From Nocardia veterana NBRC 100344 (GTDB lineage: Bacteria; Actinomycetota; Actinomycetes; Mycobacteriales; Mycobacteriaceae), in assembly GCF_000308855.1 (NCBI RefSeq), contig NZ_BAGM01000096.1:1-64000 (forward strand): a stretch of DNA of 64,000 nt, read 5' to 3'. The position numbers and the translations under genes were made by a program. Under the pieces are notes generated by a model that was not told the origin of the DNA, searched no databases, and worked only from the letters and a program-made list of their open reading frames with translations. Shown here piece after piece: positions 35,373-46,493 of this stretch. The stretch's first letter is position 1. Every line of letters starts with the position of its first letter.

Positions 35373-36251
35373 TTACCGCTCGCCGAGTGCCACGGTCAAC
35401 TCGGGCGCCACCGCGATCACCGTCATCGAGCCCGGCGCGACTTCGGTGAATCCGGCATCCCGGACGGCGGCGATCGTCTCCGGCCCACCGTGACCCGTCG
35501 CTCGCGCACACAGTTCGGCCCAGCCGTGCCGATCGGCATCGCGGACCGCACAGCGGAATCCGCGCTGCGCCCAGGCGAAAGCCTGCTCGACCGGCAGCGC
35601 ACCGGCGAGCAGCATGCTCGCGTGGCCGACCTGTGCGGCGGCCTTGCCGACCGTCATGCCCAGGGCCGAATTCACCCACAGCACAGGCAGTTCCGGATCG
35701 ACAGGCCCGGGCTCGTCGTGTTCCAGATCGGTGCCACCGATCTGGAGTTTTCGGATCCGCGGATCGACCTCGCCGACCGGGCCGGGCACCAGGGCACGGG
35801 CCTGCGCACCGTCCACCTCGATCGTGACGCCGTCGACGTCGTTGGCCGCCAGCCATTGCGCGCCGCGGGCCCGCCGCGCCACCTTCCGGATACGCGAGCG
35901 CTTCCAGGCGAGATAGCGCGCTTCCCACTCCCCGCCCGGACCGACGCGCGGATCGAGGCAGAGCGCGACGGCCGCCGCGGCCGCCGCCTCCAGGACGGCA
36001 CTGCGCACCGGCGGTCCGGCCTTCGGGATGTGCAGCACCATCTGCATGGCCTGCACCTGTGCCGGATCGTCGGGATCACCGGTGCCGCCGTAGCCGAGCG
36101 CCAGTTCCGCATGCCGGGCCCGGAAAGCCGAATCCAGCCGCGGCGGTGCGGTGGCGGCCGTTGGGTCGGTACTCGCCACGGCACCGGGCGTTTCCGGACC
36201 CGGTGACCGCTCGGTCCGGGGTGTCGCGGTGTCGGTCTCGCGTTCTGTCAT
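35373..36251 (-). CDS. Peptidyl-tRNA hydrolase, PTH2-like family
   Basis: 292 residues. The C-terminal 120 residues contain the Pth2 signature LWVNSALGMTVGKAAAQVGHASMLLAGALP, followed by GFRCAVRDADRHGW, CARATGHGGPETIAAVRDAGFTEVAPGSMTVIAVAP. The N-terminal half (QAMQMVLHIPKAGPPVRSAVLEAAAAAAVALCLDPR) is a domain common to actinobacterial homologues. It would release peptides from peptidyl-tRNA, but the family is little studied in bacteria. The second ATG (36251) is chosen because GGAG is 6 nt upstream of it. Confidence 0.83.
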   Translation of the reverse strand: MTERETDTATPRTERSPGPETPGAVASTDPTAATAPPRLDSAFRARHAELALGYGGTGDPDDPAQVQAMQMVLHIPKAGPPVRSAVLEAAAAAAVALCLDPRVGPGGEWEARYLAWKRSRIRKVARRARGAQWLAANDVDGVTIEVDGAQARALVPGPVGEVDPRIRKLQIGGTDLEHDEPGPVDPELPVLWVNSALGMTVGKAAAQVGHASMLLAGALPVEQAFAWAQRGFRCAVRDADRHGWAELCARATGHGGPETIAAVRDAGFTEVAPGSMTVIAVAPELTVALGER

Positions 36252-36357
36252 CGTCATCTCCGGATCGTGCTCGCCCGATCGCCACCCGGCCGCCGCCCGC
36301 GACCGGTGCCGACCGGCTCGGATGCGGTACGGCGACCCGGGGCCGACCGGCGCCGTC

Positions 36358-37677
<1,320 letters not shown>

Positions 37678-37799
37678 TCACAGCTCGACTCGCGCCGACG
37701 ATTCTCGATCCGGCGACCAGGGGCCATTCTCTCAGGTCGGGTCCGGTCATCGGCGCGCAGCGGTCGCTCGCGGCCGGCGACCGGGCCCACAACGCCGAA

Positions 37800-37831
37800 C
37801 GCGGCGGCCGTCGCACTGGACGGCCGCCGCG
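37800..37831 (-). terminator. Hairpin terminator of ctaD
   Basis: A 13-bp perfect GC stem (37800-37812 with 37819-37831) around a 6-nt loop lies 17 bp beyond the ctaD stop on the minus strand. This separates ctaD from serB transcription. Confidence 0.75.
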
Positions 37832-37848
37832 CCGGGGTGTGGTCGGTA

Positions 37849-39585
37849 CTAGCTCGGCACCTTCTCGAGCTCGGCCACGTGGTGGGACTTCGAACCCCAG
37901 CCGACGTGCGCCTCGGCCCGCATCCGCTCCACCATGTGCGGGTAGTGCAGCTCGAAGGCCGGGCGCTCGGACCGGATCCGCGGCAGCTCGTAGAAGTTGT
38001 GCCGCGGCGGCGGGCAGGTGGTCGCCCACTCCAGCGAGTTGCCGTAGCCCCACGGATCGTCGACGGTCACGACCTCGCCGTATCGGTAGCTCTTGAAGAC
38101 GTTCCAGATGAACGGCAGCGTCGAGGCACCGAGGATGAAGGCACCGATCGTCGAGACGGTGTTCAGGGTGGTGAAACCGTCGGTGGGCAGGTAGTCGGCG
38201 TACCGACGCGGCATACCCTCGGCACCCAGCCAGTGCTGGACCAGGAAGGTGGTGTGGAAGCCGACCATGGTCGCCCAGAAGTGCCACTTCGCCAGACGCT
38301 CGTCCATCATGCGGCCGGTCATCTTCGGGAACCAGAAGTAGATACCCGCGAAGGTGGCGAACACGATGGTGCCGAAGAGCACGTAGTGGAAGTGCGCGAC
38401 GACGAAGTAGGTGTCGGACACATGGAAGTCCAGCGGCGGGCTGGCCAGGATGACACCCGACAGACCACCGAACAGGAAGGTGACCAGGAAGCCGACCGAG
38501 AACAGCATCGGCGATTCGAAGGTCAGCTGGCCCTTCCACATGGTGCCGATCCAGTTGAAGAACTTCACACCGGTCGGAACCGCGATCAGGAAGGTCATGA
38601 ACGAGAAGTACGGCAGCAGCACCGCGCCCGTGGCGTACATGTGGTGCGCCCACACCGCGATCGACAGGGCGGCGATACCGAGGGTCGCGTAGACCAGGGT
38701 GGTGTAACCGAAGATCGGCTTACGGCTGAAGACCGGGAAGATCTCGGACACGATGCCGAAGAACGGCAGCGCGATGATGTACACCTCGGGGTGGCCGAAG
38801 TACCAGAACAGGTGCTGGTAGAGCAGGGCGCCACCGGTGGCCGGGTCGTAGATGTGGCCGCCCAGGTGGCGGTCGTAGGCCAGCGCCATCAGCGCGGCGG
38901 TCAGCAGCGGGAAGGCCAGCAGCACCAGGACGCTGGTGACGGCGATGTTCCAGGTGAAGATCGGCATCCGGAACAGGGTCATACCCGGGCAGCGCAGGCA
39001 GACGACGGTGGTCAGCATGTTGACACCACCGAGGATGGTGCCCAGACCGGAGACGGCCAGACCCATGATCCACAGGTCGGCGCCGACACCCGGGGAGTGC
39101 ACGATATCCGACAGCGGGGTGTAGGCGGTCCAGCCGAAGTCGGCGGCGCCACCGGGAGTGATGAAGCCCGCGGTCGCCATGGTCGCGCCGAACAGGTACA
39201 GCCAGTAGCTGAAGGCGTTCAGCCGCGGGAAGGCGACGTCGGGGGCACCGATCTGCAGCGGCAGCACGATGTTGGCGAAGCCGAACACGATCGCGGTCGC
39301 GTAGAACAGCAGCATGATCGTGCCGTGCATGGTGAACAGCTGGTTGAACTGTTCCGGCGACAGGAACTGCAGACCCGGACGAGCGAGCTCACCACGCATC
39401 AGCAACGCCATCAGGCCGCCGATCATGAAGAACGACATCGCGGTCACCAGGTACATCACACCGAGGACCTTCGGGTCCGTGGTGGTGACGGCCTTGTAGA
39501 TGAACGAACCCTTCGGGCCCAGTCGTGCCGGATACGGCCGTGTCGCTTCCAGCTTGGGGACTGGCTGGGGCTCTACAGCAGTCAC
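37849..39585 (-). CDS. ctaD: Cytochrome c oxidase (aa3) subunit I
   Basis: 578 residues with about 12 membrane helices. Haem-copper signatures are present: [20 protein letters not shown] (low-spin haem His), [18 protein letters not shown] (CuB His and the cross-linked Tyr region), [19 protein letters not shown] (paired CuB His) and [32 protein letters not shown] (both haem His). It is the catalytic subunit of the cytochrome bcc-aa3 supercomplex that reduces oxygen and pumps protons. GTG 39585 has AGGAGG upstream. The position matches Rv3043c. Confidence 0.97.
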   Translation of the reverse strand: MTAVEPQPVPKLEATRPYPARLGPKGSFIYKAVTTTDPKVLGVMYLVTAMSFFMIGGLMALLMRGELARPGLQFLSPEQFNQLFTMHGTIMLLFYATAIVFGFANIVLPLQIGAPDVAFPRLNAFSYWLYLFGATMATAGFITPGGAADFGWTAYTPLSDIVHSPGVGADLWIMGLAVSGLGTILGGVNMLTTVVCLRCPGMTLFRMPIFTWNIAVTSVLVLLAFPLLTAALMALAYDRHLGGHIYDPATGGALLYQHLFWYFGHPEVYIIALPFFGIVSEIFPVFSRKPIFGYTTLVYATLGIAALSIAVWAHHMYATGAVLLPYFSFMTFLIAVPTGVKFFNWIGTMWKGQLTFESPMLFSVGFLVTFLFGGLSGVILASPPLDFHVSDTYFVVAHFHYVLFGTIVFATFAGIYFWFPKMTGRMMDERLAKWHFWATMVGFHTTFLVQHWLGAEGMPRRYADYLPTDGFTTLNTVSTIGAFILGASTLPFIWNVFKSYRYGEVVTVDDPWGYGNSLEWATTCPPPRHNFYELPRIRSERPAFELHYPHMVERMRAEAHVGWGSKSHHVAELEKVPS

Positions 39586-39806
39586 TGATCCTCCTGAAGG
39601 TGTGCCTTCTGCTCGTTTCGCACGCTCGTGCGTTCCGGCGCATGACGAAACGACGGTGGCTTGCGCTAGAGGCATCGTAAACCGTGGCCGTACCGGCGTC
39701 CGAACGGGTCCTACTCTGTGTCGTAATTCCCCGGCCGGGGCCGTGCCCTGCCCCGATCCGCCAGGGCGGGCGGCTCCGGTCGGTGGGCGCATGTACCCTA
39801 CGCTGC

Positions 39807-40883
39807 ATGCCGGTGAGCGAACGCGTCTCCACCCGAAACCTCAAGACCCGCAAGCGCACCTGCGCGCGCCGGCTGGCGCTCGGCGGCGCGGCGATCGGCG
39901 CGGTGGTCGCACTGGTCACCGGCTGCGGCACCGGGGGTGACGACGCGTCGAGTTCGATCGTCCGGACCACCACGAACATCGCCGGGGCGAGCGTGGTCGG
40001 CATCGAACGCGACACCAGCCGGGCCTGCGCCCTGCCCAGCGCCCCCGATCAGGCCTCGGGCACTCGCACGGTGGCGGGCGCCCAGGTACCGGCCGATCCG
40101 AAACGCATTGTCGTACTGGATACCGCGGCGCTGGACGCGGTGTGCGCGGTCGGACTGTGGGAGCGGGTGGTCGGGGCGACCACACTCACCGGACCGACGC
40201 CGCAACCGAACTATCTGGGCACCGGCGTACTGAAGATTCCGAGTGTCGGCGTCACGGGATCGGTGGACACGGCGAAAATCTCCGCGCTGCAACCGGATCT
40301 GATTCTCGGCAGCGCGGGTGACGGGGATCTCGCCGCGTTGCGCGGGGTGGCGCCGACCGTCCTGGTCGATCGTCACGACTGGGAGGACGATTTCACCGCC
40401 TACACCGACGCGCTCGGCCGCGGCGGCGCCGGGGCGAAAGCGCTCGCCGACTACCGTACCGATGCCCGCGAGACCGGCGCCTCGATTGCCGCCAACTTCT
40501 CGCAGGCGTCGGTGATCCGCTTCTCCGCCAAGGACATTCAGGTTCAGGGCAGCGACACCTTCGCCGGCCGGGTTCTCGCCGACGCCGGGGTGCAGCGCCC
40601 CGGCGCGCAACGCGAGGGCTCGTTCACGGTGGACAGCCTCGCCTCGCAGAACGATCGCGACAAGGTCGAGGGCGACATCATCTATCTGATGTTCGACGGC
40701 CCGGACGGTAAGAGCCACGGCGAATCGGTGATGCGTAGCGACGACTGGAAGAAGCTCGGCGCCATCGTCGACAAACGCAATTTCGCCGTCGAGGACGAGA
40801 TCTGGCACGGCTCCGGGCTCACCGCGGCGCGGGCGATCCTCGACGATCTGCGTAAGACGTTGAACGGATACGTCACCGACTGA
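39807..40883 (+). CDS. Iron-siderophore ABC transporter substrate-binding lipoprotein (FecB-like)
   Basis: 358 residues. A Tat/Sec-like N-terminus ([26 protein letters not shown]) ends at the lipobox VTGC. The class III periplasmic-binding fold follows: [52 protein letters not shown] and [15 protein letters not shown]. It binds a ferric siderophore or haem outside the membrane; no permease genes are next to it, as in the M. tuberculosis fecB locus (Rv3044). There is no ribosome binding site before ATG 39807; a TACCCT -10-like box just upstream suggests a leaderless message. It is divergent from ctaD. Confidence 0.87.
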   Translation: MPVSERVSTRNLKTRKRTCARRLALGGAAIGAVVALVTGCGTGGDDASSSIVRTTTNIAGASVVGIERDTSRACALPSAPDQASGTRTVAGAQVPADPKRIVVLDTAALDAVCAVGLWERVVGATTLTGPTPQPNYLGTGVLKIPSVGVTGSVDTAKISALQPDLILGSAGDGDLAALRGVAPTVLVDRHDWEDDFTAYTDALGRGGAGAKALADYRTDARETGASIAANFSQASVIRFSAKDIQVQGSDTFAGRVLADAGVQRPGAQREGSFTVDSLASQNDRDKVEGDIIYLMFDGPDGKSHGESVMRSDDWKKLGAIVDKRNFAVEDEIWHGSGLTAARAILDDLRKTLNGYVTD

Positions 40884-40918
40884 GTGCGGATCGAGTCGGA
40901 CCGGGCGTCCGCGTTACC

Positions 40919-41398
40919 TCACTGTTCCTCGACCGACGACGACGTCCGGTTCTTCGGCGCCCGGCGTGGATCATCGCTCGCCGCGCGGGGACGTAGTGCG
41001 TACGCGGGCACCAATTGATCGGTGAGATGCAGCGGCGCCCGCCCGTCCGCATAACACACCGAGAAATTCACCCGACCCAGCCAATCCCCGCTGTACGCGG
41101 GGACCCAGTGCGTCAACGTCCCCGGCCGCTCCCCCGTCATATCCAGCCCCGCCCCGTTCACATGCCGCGGCGCACCCGGATCCCGAATCAGAATGGCATC
41201 CAACCGCACCCACACCGGTTTCGGCGGCTGCACCAGCACCCGGTAGTAGTAGCCCGTCTCGTTCGGATATTGCAGCTGCGGTTCGGTCCCCTCGGTCCGC
41301 GGAACATCTCCCGGAAGCCGTCGCGGCTCCCCGGCCGCCACCTTGTCCGCCGCCGTCTTCTCCGCCCGTGACACATCCCGACCGGAACTCGAACACAT
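40919..41398 (-). CDS. Hypothetical protein, about 159 residues
   Basis: No family recognised. A Lys/Ala/Glu-rich N-terminal helix (SRAEKTAADKVAAGEPRRLPGDV) precedes a compact, Trp-containing core (LQYPNETGYYYRVLVQPPKPVWVRLDAILIRDPGAPRHVNGAGLDMTG; LTHWVPAYSGDWLGRVNFSVCYADGRAPLHLTDQLVPAYALRPR). There is no signal peptide or membrane helix, so it is probably cytosolic. ATG 41398 is taken; a GTG-rich upstream stretch allows a longer form to 41434. It is convergent with the FecB-like gene, 36 bp away. Confidence 0.6.
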   Translation of the reverse strand: MCSSSGRDVSRAEKTAADKVAAGEPRRLPGDVPRTEGTEPQLQYPNETGYYYRVLVQPPKPVWVRLDAILIRDPGAPRHVNGAGLDMTGERPGTLTHWVPAYSGDWLGRVNFSVCYADGRAPLHLTDQLVPAYALRPRAASDDPRRAPKNRTSSSVEEQ

Positions 41399-41665
41399 AT
41401 TCGAATGATACCGAGCGGTCGGCACGACCGGCACCTACCCCCACCGCGCCGCAGCCGGAATCCGACCTCGGGCCGGCCTCGCCGGCACGACCGCCCCGGT
41501 CGACTACGCCGACCTGGCCGAACGGATTGCGCGAGTCACCGACACCCCCCCCGGTCCGTCCGGCATCGAATCGCGGCACCCCGGCGCGATCGACGTGCGG
41601 CAACACTCGGCCGGTCGGCCGAATCGGCGACGCCGACCGCGCCCGAGTCCGCGACACCGCTCACC

Positions 41666-42040
41666 TCAGGCGCGGTCGTGGATCGTGACGGCGTATCCGT
41701 CGAGGTCGGCGAAGGTGAAGGTGCGGCCGAAGGGTCCGTCCACGGGAGCGGCGAGGATCGAGACTCCGGCGCCGGCCAGTCGGTCGTGCAGTTGCTGGGC
41801 ATCGGTGGCGTGCAGCCACAGCGCCACACCGACCCCGGGCCGCGGCGCGACCGCGTCCAGATCTACGCCGGGCAACGGCTCGCGCACCGCGAAAGACACC
41901 GGGGCGGTGTCGAATACGACCGCTCCCGGCGGACTCACGGGAGCACGGCGCAATCCGAGGTGCGTTTCGTAGAACGCGGCCGCCGCGGGGACATCGCGTA
42001 CCTGCAGCGCCAGGAAGTCGGGTCCGGTGACAGTCGACAT
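41666..42040 (-). CDS. VOC/glyoxalase-bleomycin resistance family protein
   Basis: 124 residues with two beta-alpha-beta3 modules: DFLALQVRDVPAAAAFYETHLGLRR in the first and VGVALWLHATDAQQLHDRLAGAGVSILAAPVDGPFGRTFTFADLDGYAVTIHD in the second. The metal-ligand pattern is incomplete by eye, so it may be a binding protein rather than an enzyme. GGAGAGGCTC supports the ATG. It is divergent from a MarR gene across two tandem operators, so it is probably MarR-repressed. Confidence 0.87.
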   Translation of the reverse strand: MSTVTGPDFLALQVRDVPAAAAFYETHLGLRRAPVSPPGAVVFDTAPVSFAVREPLPGVDLDAVAPRPGVGVALWLHATDAQQLHDRLAGAGVSILAAPVDGPFGRTFTFADLDGYAVTIHDRA

Positions 42041-42049
42041 GAGCCTCTC

Positions 42050-42077
42050 CTTCTATGTCAGGGTTCTGACATAGAAG
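42050..42077. promoter_or_regulatory. MarR operator 1 (12-bp-arm inverted repeat)
   Basis: CTTCTATGTCAG and CTGACATAGAAG flank GGTT at 42050-42077. The arms are perfect. The site begins 10 bp upstream of the VOC start codon, so bound repressor would block its transcription or translation start. Confidence 0.75.
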
Positions 42078-42080
42078 CGT

Positions 42081-42098
42081 ATGTCAGAATCCTGACAT
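42081..42098. promoter_or_regulatory. MarR operator 2, overlapping the marR start codon
   Basis: ATGTCAG and CTGACAT flank AATC, a second copy of the TGTCAG-N4-CTGACA core, centred 26 bp from the first. It covers the first two bases of the marR ATG, indicating autorepression. Confidence 0.7.
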
Positions 42099-42540
42099 GA
42101 CGCAAGAGCAGGTGGATCTCGATTCGTCCGTCGGTTATGCCCTCAAGCAGGCCGCCGCGGCGCTGCGCGGTGCGATGGATTCCGCGCTGCGGCCGTTGGG
42201 CCTGAGCGTTCCGCAGTACGCGTGCCTCGAATTGCTGGGCCAGCGCCCGGGCCTGTCCGCCGCCGAACTGGCCCGCGGCGCATTCGTCACCCGGCAGTCC
42301 ATGCATACGGTGCTGCAGGGACTCCAGGATCGCGGTCTGCTGGCGCGCCCGGCCGCCGCACCGCACGGGCGGGCATTACCGACCCAGCTGACCGACGAGG
42401 GCGCCCGGCTGCTGACGCAGGCCAGTCGCGCCGTCGCGGCCGTCGAGGCTCGAATGATCGCGGCCCTGCCCACCGGCCACGCCGAACGTCTGCGCCGAGA
42501 CCTCACCGCATGTGCCGACGCCCTGGGCCCGACGAACTGA
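42097..42540 (+). CDS. MarR-family transcriptional regulator
   Basis: 147 residues. The winged helix-turn-helix is GLSVPQYACLELLGQRPGLSAAELARGAFVTRQSMHTVLQGLQDRGLLARPAAAPHGRALPTQLTDEGARLL, flanked by N- and C-terminal dimerisation helices. There is no room for a ribosome binding site, because the start codon is inside the operator, so the message is probably leaderless. It most likely represses itself and the divergent VOC gene. Confidence 0.93.
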   Translation: MTQEQVDLDSSVGYALKQAAAALRGAMDSALRPLGLSVPQYACLELLGQRPGLSAAELARGAFVTRQSMHTVLQGLQDRGLLARPAAAPHGRALPTQLTDEGARLLTQASRAVAAVEARMIAALPTGHAERLRRDLTACADALGPTN

Positions 42541-42591
42541 GGTCACACCACTCGTCGGTGCGCAGCCGCGCCGTCGGAAGGACCTCGAACA

Positions 42592-42629
42592 CGAAACCCG
42601 GACGTGCGCAACGCGATACGCGCGGGTCC
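42592..42629. repeat. 38-bp intergenic repeat, copy A
   Basis: 34 of 38 positions are identical to copy B at 45148-45185. The shared core is AACCCGGACG, six variable or constant bases, AACGCGATACG, two variable bases, then CGGGTCC. It lies between the convergent MarR and NmrA-like genes, in a 270-bp stretch (42541-42810) with no other recognised feature. Confidence 0.7.
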
Positions 42630-42810
42630 GGCCCACGTCGGCACCGCTACCGGGACTCCTGCCCCCGGCTCTGCGCACGCACCGCTGCACCGAGGACGCC
42701 CGAGTCGGCGAAGACGTCCGGACTCTCGCGAACGGCCGAGACCGTCGGACGGCCGCTCGTCGACCGGCCGAGCGCCGCGGCGCCATCGGACCGCGGCGTG
42801 GGACGAGACC

Positions 42811-43611
42811 TCATCGGCCGTGCGCCACGGAGGTGTCGCCGGCCAGCCAGTCGCGATAACGAGTGGGTGCCGTGTAGGCGGGCGCGGCGGCGGTGAGCGC
42901 GGTGCGGGGCGCCAGTGCGAAGGGACCGGCCGTGGGGTCGGTTACGACGGCGCGTCGGTCACCGCGCGCGGTGAGTATGGTGCGGCCCAGTTCGTCGAGC
43001 CCTGCGATCTCGGGACCGACGACCTCGACGGTGCCCTGCAGCGGCCGCCCGGCGGCGACCTCGGCGACGAACCGGGCCGCTTCGGCGGCGGCGATCGGCT
43101 GCAGTTCGGTAGCCGGCAACCGGACGGTGTCGGCATCGCTCGTCCACGAGATGATCTCGTCGAGATATTCGAAGAATTGGGTGGCTCGCACGATCGAATA
43201 CGGGATCGGCCCCGATGCGAAGAGCTGCTCCTGCAACGTTTTCGCACGGTAGTAGCCGAGGTCGGGCGCTCGGTCCACGCCCACGATGGACAGCAGCACC
43301 AGATGCCGCACCCCCGCCTGCTGCGCGGCGGTGTGCAGATTGCCGACCGTGGCGCGGAAGAATTCGGCGGCGCTGTCGTCGGGAACGGGCGCCTGCGTGG
43401 CGTCGACGACGACCTCGACGTCGGTGAGGGCGTCCGCCAGGCCGCGCCCGGTGAACAGATCGACGCCCGTCGATCGCGACAGCGCGGACGCGTCGTGCCC
43501 GGCGGCGGACAGCGCCGCGACGATGCGGGTGCCGATCAGTCCGGTACCACCCAGCACCGCGACCTTCGTCGGTTGCCCCGGAACGGAGTTCGTGTTCTTT
43601 CGAGAAGTCAT
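42811..43611 (-). CDS. NmrA-like NAD(P)-binding atypical SDR
   Basis: 266 residues. The NAD(P) motif VAVLGGTGLIGTRIVAAL is near the N-terminus, followed by VVVDATQAPVPDDSAAEFFRATVGNLHTAAQQAGVRHLVLLSIVGVDR and YYRAKTLQEQLFASGPIPYSIVRATQFFEYLDEII. It belongs to the atypical SDR group that includes NmrA sensors and oxidoreductases. AAAGGA supports ATG 43611. It follows the SnoaL-like gene by 13 bp, and both are divergent from the LysR regulator that may control them. Confidence 0.9.
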   Translation of the reverse strand: MTSRKNTNSVPGQPTKVAVLGGTGLIGTRIVAALSAAGHDASALSRSTGVDLFTGRGLADALTDVEVVVDATQAPVPDDSAAEFFRATVGNLHTAAQQAGVRHLVLLSIVGVDRAPDLGYYRAKTLQEQLFASGPIPYSIVRATQFFEYLDEIISWTSDADTVRLPATELQPIAAAEAARFVAEVAAGRPLQGTVEVVGPEIAGLDELGRTILTARGDRRAVVTDPTAGPFALAPRTALTAAAPAYTAPTRYRDWLAGDTSVAHGR

Positions 43612-43624
43612 CGGTCGTGTCCTT

Positions 43625-44125
43625 TCAGGCGAAAATGGCGGTGGGGTCCCCGGTGAACCAGGTGTTGTCGATGCGCATCCGGTGAATGAGCCAGCGGTCC
43701 CCGTCGCGTCGCAGTTCGACCTCGTAGGGGTTTTTCAGCAGGGCGTGCGTCGACCGATCCGCGGTGAGCAGGTGCTGAGCCTCGACCAGAGCGGTCATCC
43801 GCGCGGTGTCGCCGTCGACGGTGATGCGCGGGTTGGTGACCTGATGGGTGGTCTCCACCCGCCCGGTGAACATGGCCAGGATGGTGGTGACGATGGTCTC
43901 GCGGCCGATCATCACCGGTGGCGCTGCGCCCCAGCACGCCGCGGCGGGCCGGAAATCCAGTTCGGCGTCGGCAGTGAACGCCGAAGCGAACAGCTCCCGA
44001 TCCTTGGTGTCCTGGCCGAGCGCGAATCGATACAGCGCGTCGGCGATTTCGGCGCGATCTCGCAACTCCGCCACGACCGCCGCGGGGTCGGCGGACGGTG
44101 CGCTCACTGCCTGCTGGGTGCTCAT
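43625..44125 (-). CDS. SnoaL-like (NTF2-fold) protein
   Basis: 166 residues with the SnoaL_4/NTF2 pattern: LRDRAEIADALYRFALGQDTKDRELFASAFTADAELDFRPAA, GRETIVTTILAMFTGRVETTHQVTNPRITVDGDTARMTALVEAQHLL and YEVELRRDGDRWLIHRMRIDNTWFTGD. Such proteins are isomerases, hydrolases or binding partners of small aromatics. GAGGAGAG precedes ATG 44125. It forms an operon with the NmrA-like gene. Confidence 0.88.
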   Translation of the reverse strand: MSTQQAVSAPSADPAAVVAELRDRAEIADALYRFALGQDTKDRELFASAFTADAELDFRPAAACWGAAPPVMIGRETIVTTILAMFTGRVETTHQVTNPRITVDGDTARMTALVEAQHLLTADRSTHALLKNPYEVELRRDGDRWLIHRMRIDNTWFTGDPTAIFA

Positions 44126-44239
44126 AGAACTCTCCTCGACTCGGCTGGCGTGCTTGCCTCGCTGTTCACTCTGCTGGCCGGGCGATTGGCGAACAACGAG
44201 CCTTTGCGACACGATCGTTACGCCAGACTTAACGATGGG

Positions 44240-45106
44240 ATGACGGTGATCGAGCGGCACGAAGTGGAGACCCTGCTGACCCTGGCCGAGGAATTGCATT
44301 TCGGCCGTACCGCCGAGCGGCTGCGGGTGTCGACCGCGCGGGTCAGCCAGACCATCCGCAAGCTGGAGCGGCGCGCCGGGGTGGCCCTGTTCGAACGCAC
44401 CAGCCGGCGCGTCGAACTCACACCGGTCGGACGGCAGCTGGTGACCGAACTGCGGCCCGCCTGGAACGAGATGCTCGCCGCCTGGCAGCGTGCCGTGGAT
44501 GCCGGGCGCGGCCTGACCGGGGTACTACGAGTGGGTTTCGACGGACCGGCCGCAGCACAGCTGCTGATCGGCGCCACCGAGGAATTCCGGCGGCGAGTTC
44601 CCGGCTGCGAGGTGCACGTCCGGGAGGTGCAGGGCGCCGAGATTCGGGAGCGGTTACGTGCCGGCGATATCGATCTGTGCCTGTGCCCGTTCGAGGAGAT
44701 CGAAGCCGACGGTTTCACCCGTGGTCCGGTGCTGGTCCGGGAGGCGTACGTCCTCGCCGTCGCCGCCGGCCACCCGTGGGCGCGCCGACGAGCGGTCCCG
44801 GTCGCCGAACTCGGCGACGTGCCCGTCATCCGCCTGGCCGGCGCGGTCGCACCGTCCCACGAACCGGGTCCGGGCCCGGCGGCCGGCACGCTGCAGGAAG
44901 CGCTGACCCTGGCCGGGATCGGGCAGGGAGTCCTGCCGATCGGCGCGCACGCGCAGCGCTACCACGCCCGCCCGGACATCACCTATGTGCCGCTGGCCGA
45001 TACCGGGCCGCTGGAGTGGGGACTGATCTGGCCGGTCGATCGGACCAGTGCCCGAATCCGGGCGTTCAGCGAGGCCGCGGCGGCCTCGATGCGGGACGGC
45101 CGCTGA
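44240..45106 (+). CDS. LysR-family transcriptional regulator
   Basis: 288 residues. The LTTR helix-turn-helix is EVETLLTLAEELHFGRTAERLRVSTARVSQTIRKLERRAGVALFERTSRRVELTPVG, with an effector-binding domain from about residue 90 (LRVGFDGPAAAQLLIGATEEFRRRVPGCEVHVREV). It is divergent from the SnoaL/NmrA operon across 114 bp, the usual LysR-target layout. ATG 44240 follows GATGGG, a weak ribosome binding site. Confidence 0.92.
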   Translation: MTVIERHEVETLLTLAEELHFGRTAERLRVSTARVSQTIRKLERRAGVALFERTSRRVELTPVGRQLVTELRPAWNEMLAAWQRAVDAGRGLTGVLRVGFDGPAAAQLLIGATEEFRRRVPGCEVHVREVQGAEIRERLRAGDIDLCLCPFEEIEADGFTRGPVLVREAYVLAVAAGHPWARRRAVPVAELGDVPVIRLAGAVAPSHEPGPGPAAGTLQEALTLAGIGQGVLPIGAHAQRYHARPDITYVPLADTGPLEWGLIWPVDRTSARIRAFSEAAAASMRDGR

Positions 45107-45147
45107 GCCGCACGCCGGTCATCGCGGCGCGAGGCCGGCCGAAAACG

Positions 45148-45185
45148 CGAAACCCGGACGCACGCAACGCGATACGTCCGGGTCC
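45148..45185. repeat. 38-bp intergenic repeat, copy B (perfect hairpin form)
   Basis: Same element as 42592-42629 with four substitutions. Here the ends ACCCGGACG and CGTCCGGGT pair over 9 bp, leaving a 14-nt loop. It lies between the convergent LysR and nrdF genes, 11 bp from the nrdF stop. A terminator role is plausible in both places. Confidence 0.7.
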
Positions 45186-45196
45186 ACGGTGGTTGC

Positions 45197-46165
<969 letters not shown>

Positions 46166-46216
46166 TCACTCACCCTTCTGACCCTCGCCGGACCACACCG
46201 TTATATGTCAACCTGG

Positions 46217-46264
46217 ACACTACTACTGGGGCACGACAACAACGAATAACACAACACCTTGTGT
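46217..46264 (-). promoter_or_regulatory. Paired NrdR boxes upstream of nrdF
   Basis: ACACTACTACTGGGGC (46217-46232) and ACACAACACCTTGTGT (46249-46264) both fit the NrdR box consensus (ACAC-N8-GTGT-like). Their centres are 32 bp apart, about three helical turns. A TATAAC -10-like box reads toward nrdF at 46205-46200, putting the proximal box on the -35 region. NrdR-ATP/dATP would repress here. Confidence 0.7.
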
Positions 46265-46409
46265 CCCGGAGCTCCCTGGGCAAATGCGTTCCGGGGTGGG
46301 AAGTTCCACATCGCAGCCGCCGGCGCATCACCGTCGCACGGGACTCCGGTCCCACGCGGCCCACAGCGCCGCAGCCGTCGTGCCGGAAGTTAGCCACAAC
46401 CATCGGCAC

Positions 46410-46431
46410 GGGGCCGCCCGGTTGCGGCCCC
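46410..46431. terminator. Hairpin downstream of the secreted protein gene
   Basis: GGGGCCG and CGGCCCC form a 7-bp stem with an 8-nt loop, about 63 bp beyond the stop of the minus-strand secreted protein gene. A run of four T follows on the plus strand, so it may act in both directions. The rest of 46265-46493 shows nothing recognisable. Confidence 0.45.
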
Positions 46432-46493
46432 GCCCTTTTGTTCCGAATCCCGCGATCGAACCGCCGGCCGCTACCCCTCCTGCTCGCCCGTTC

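Noticed and set aside
37837-39588. A long open frame (583 codons) on the strand opposite ctaD
   Set aside because: It is an antisense shadow produced by G/C-rich third positions. Its translation is Arg/His/Gln/Asp-rich with no motif, while the opposite strand encodes an unmistakable cytochrome oxidase subunit I.
46265-46445. Cobalamin riboswitch or small RNA ending in a terminator with a T-run
   Set aside because: Some GC stems and a hairpin followed by TTTT are present, but no B12-box or core elements match. The hairpin is sufficiently explained as the end of the secreted protein gene.
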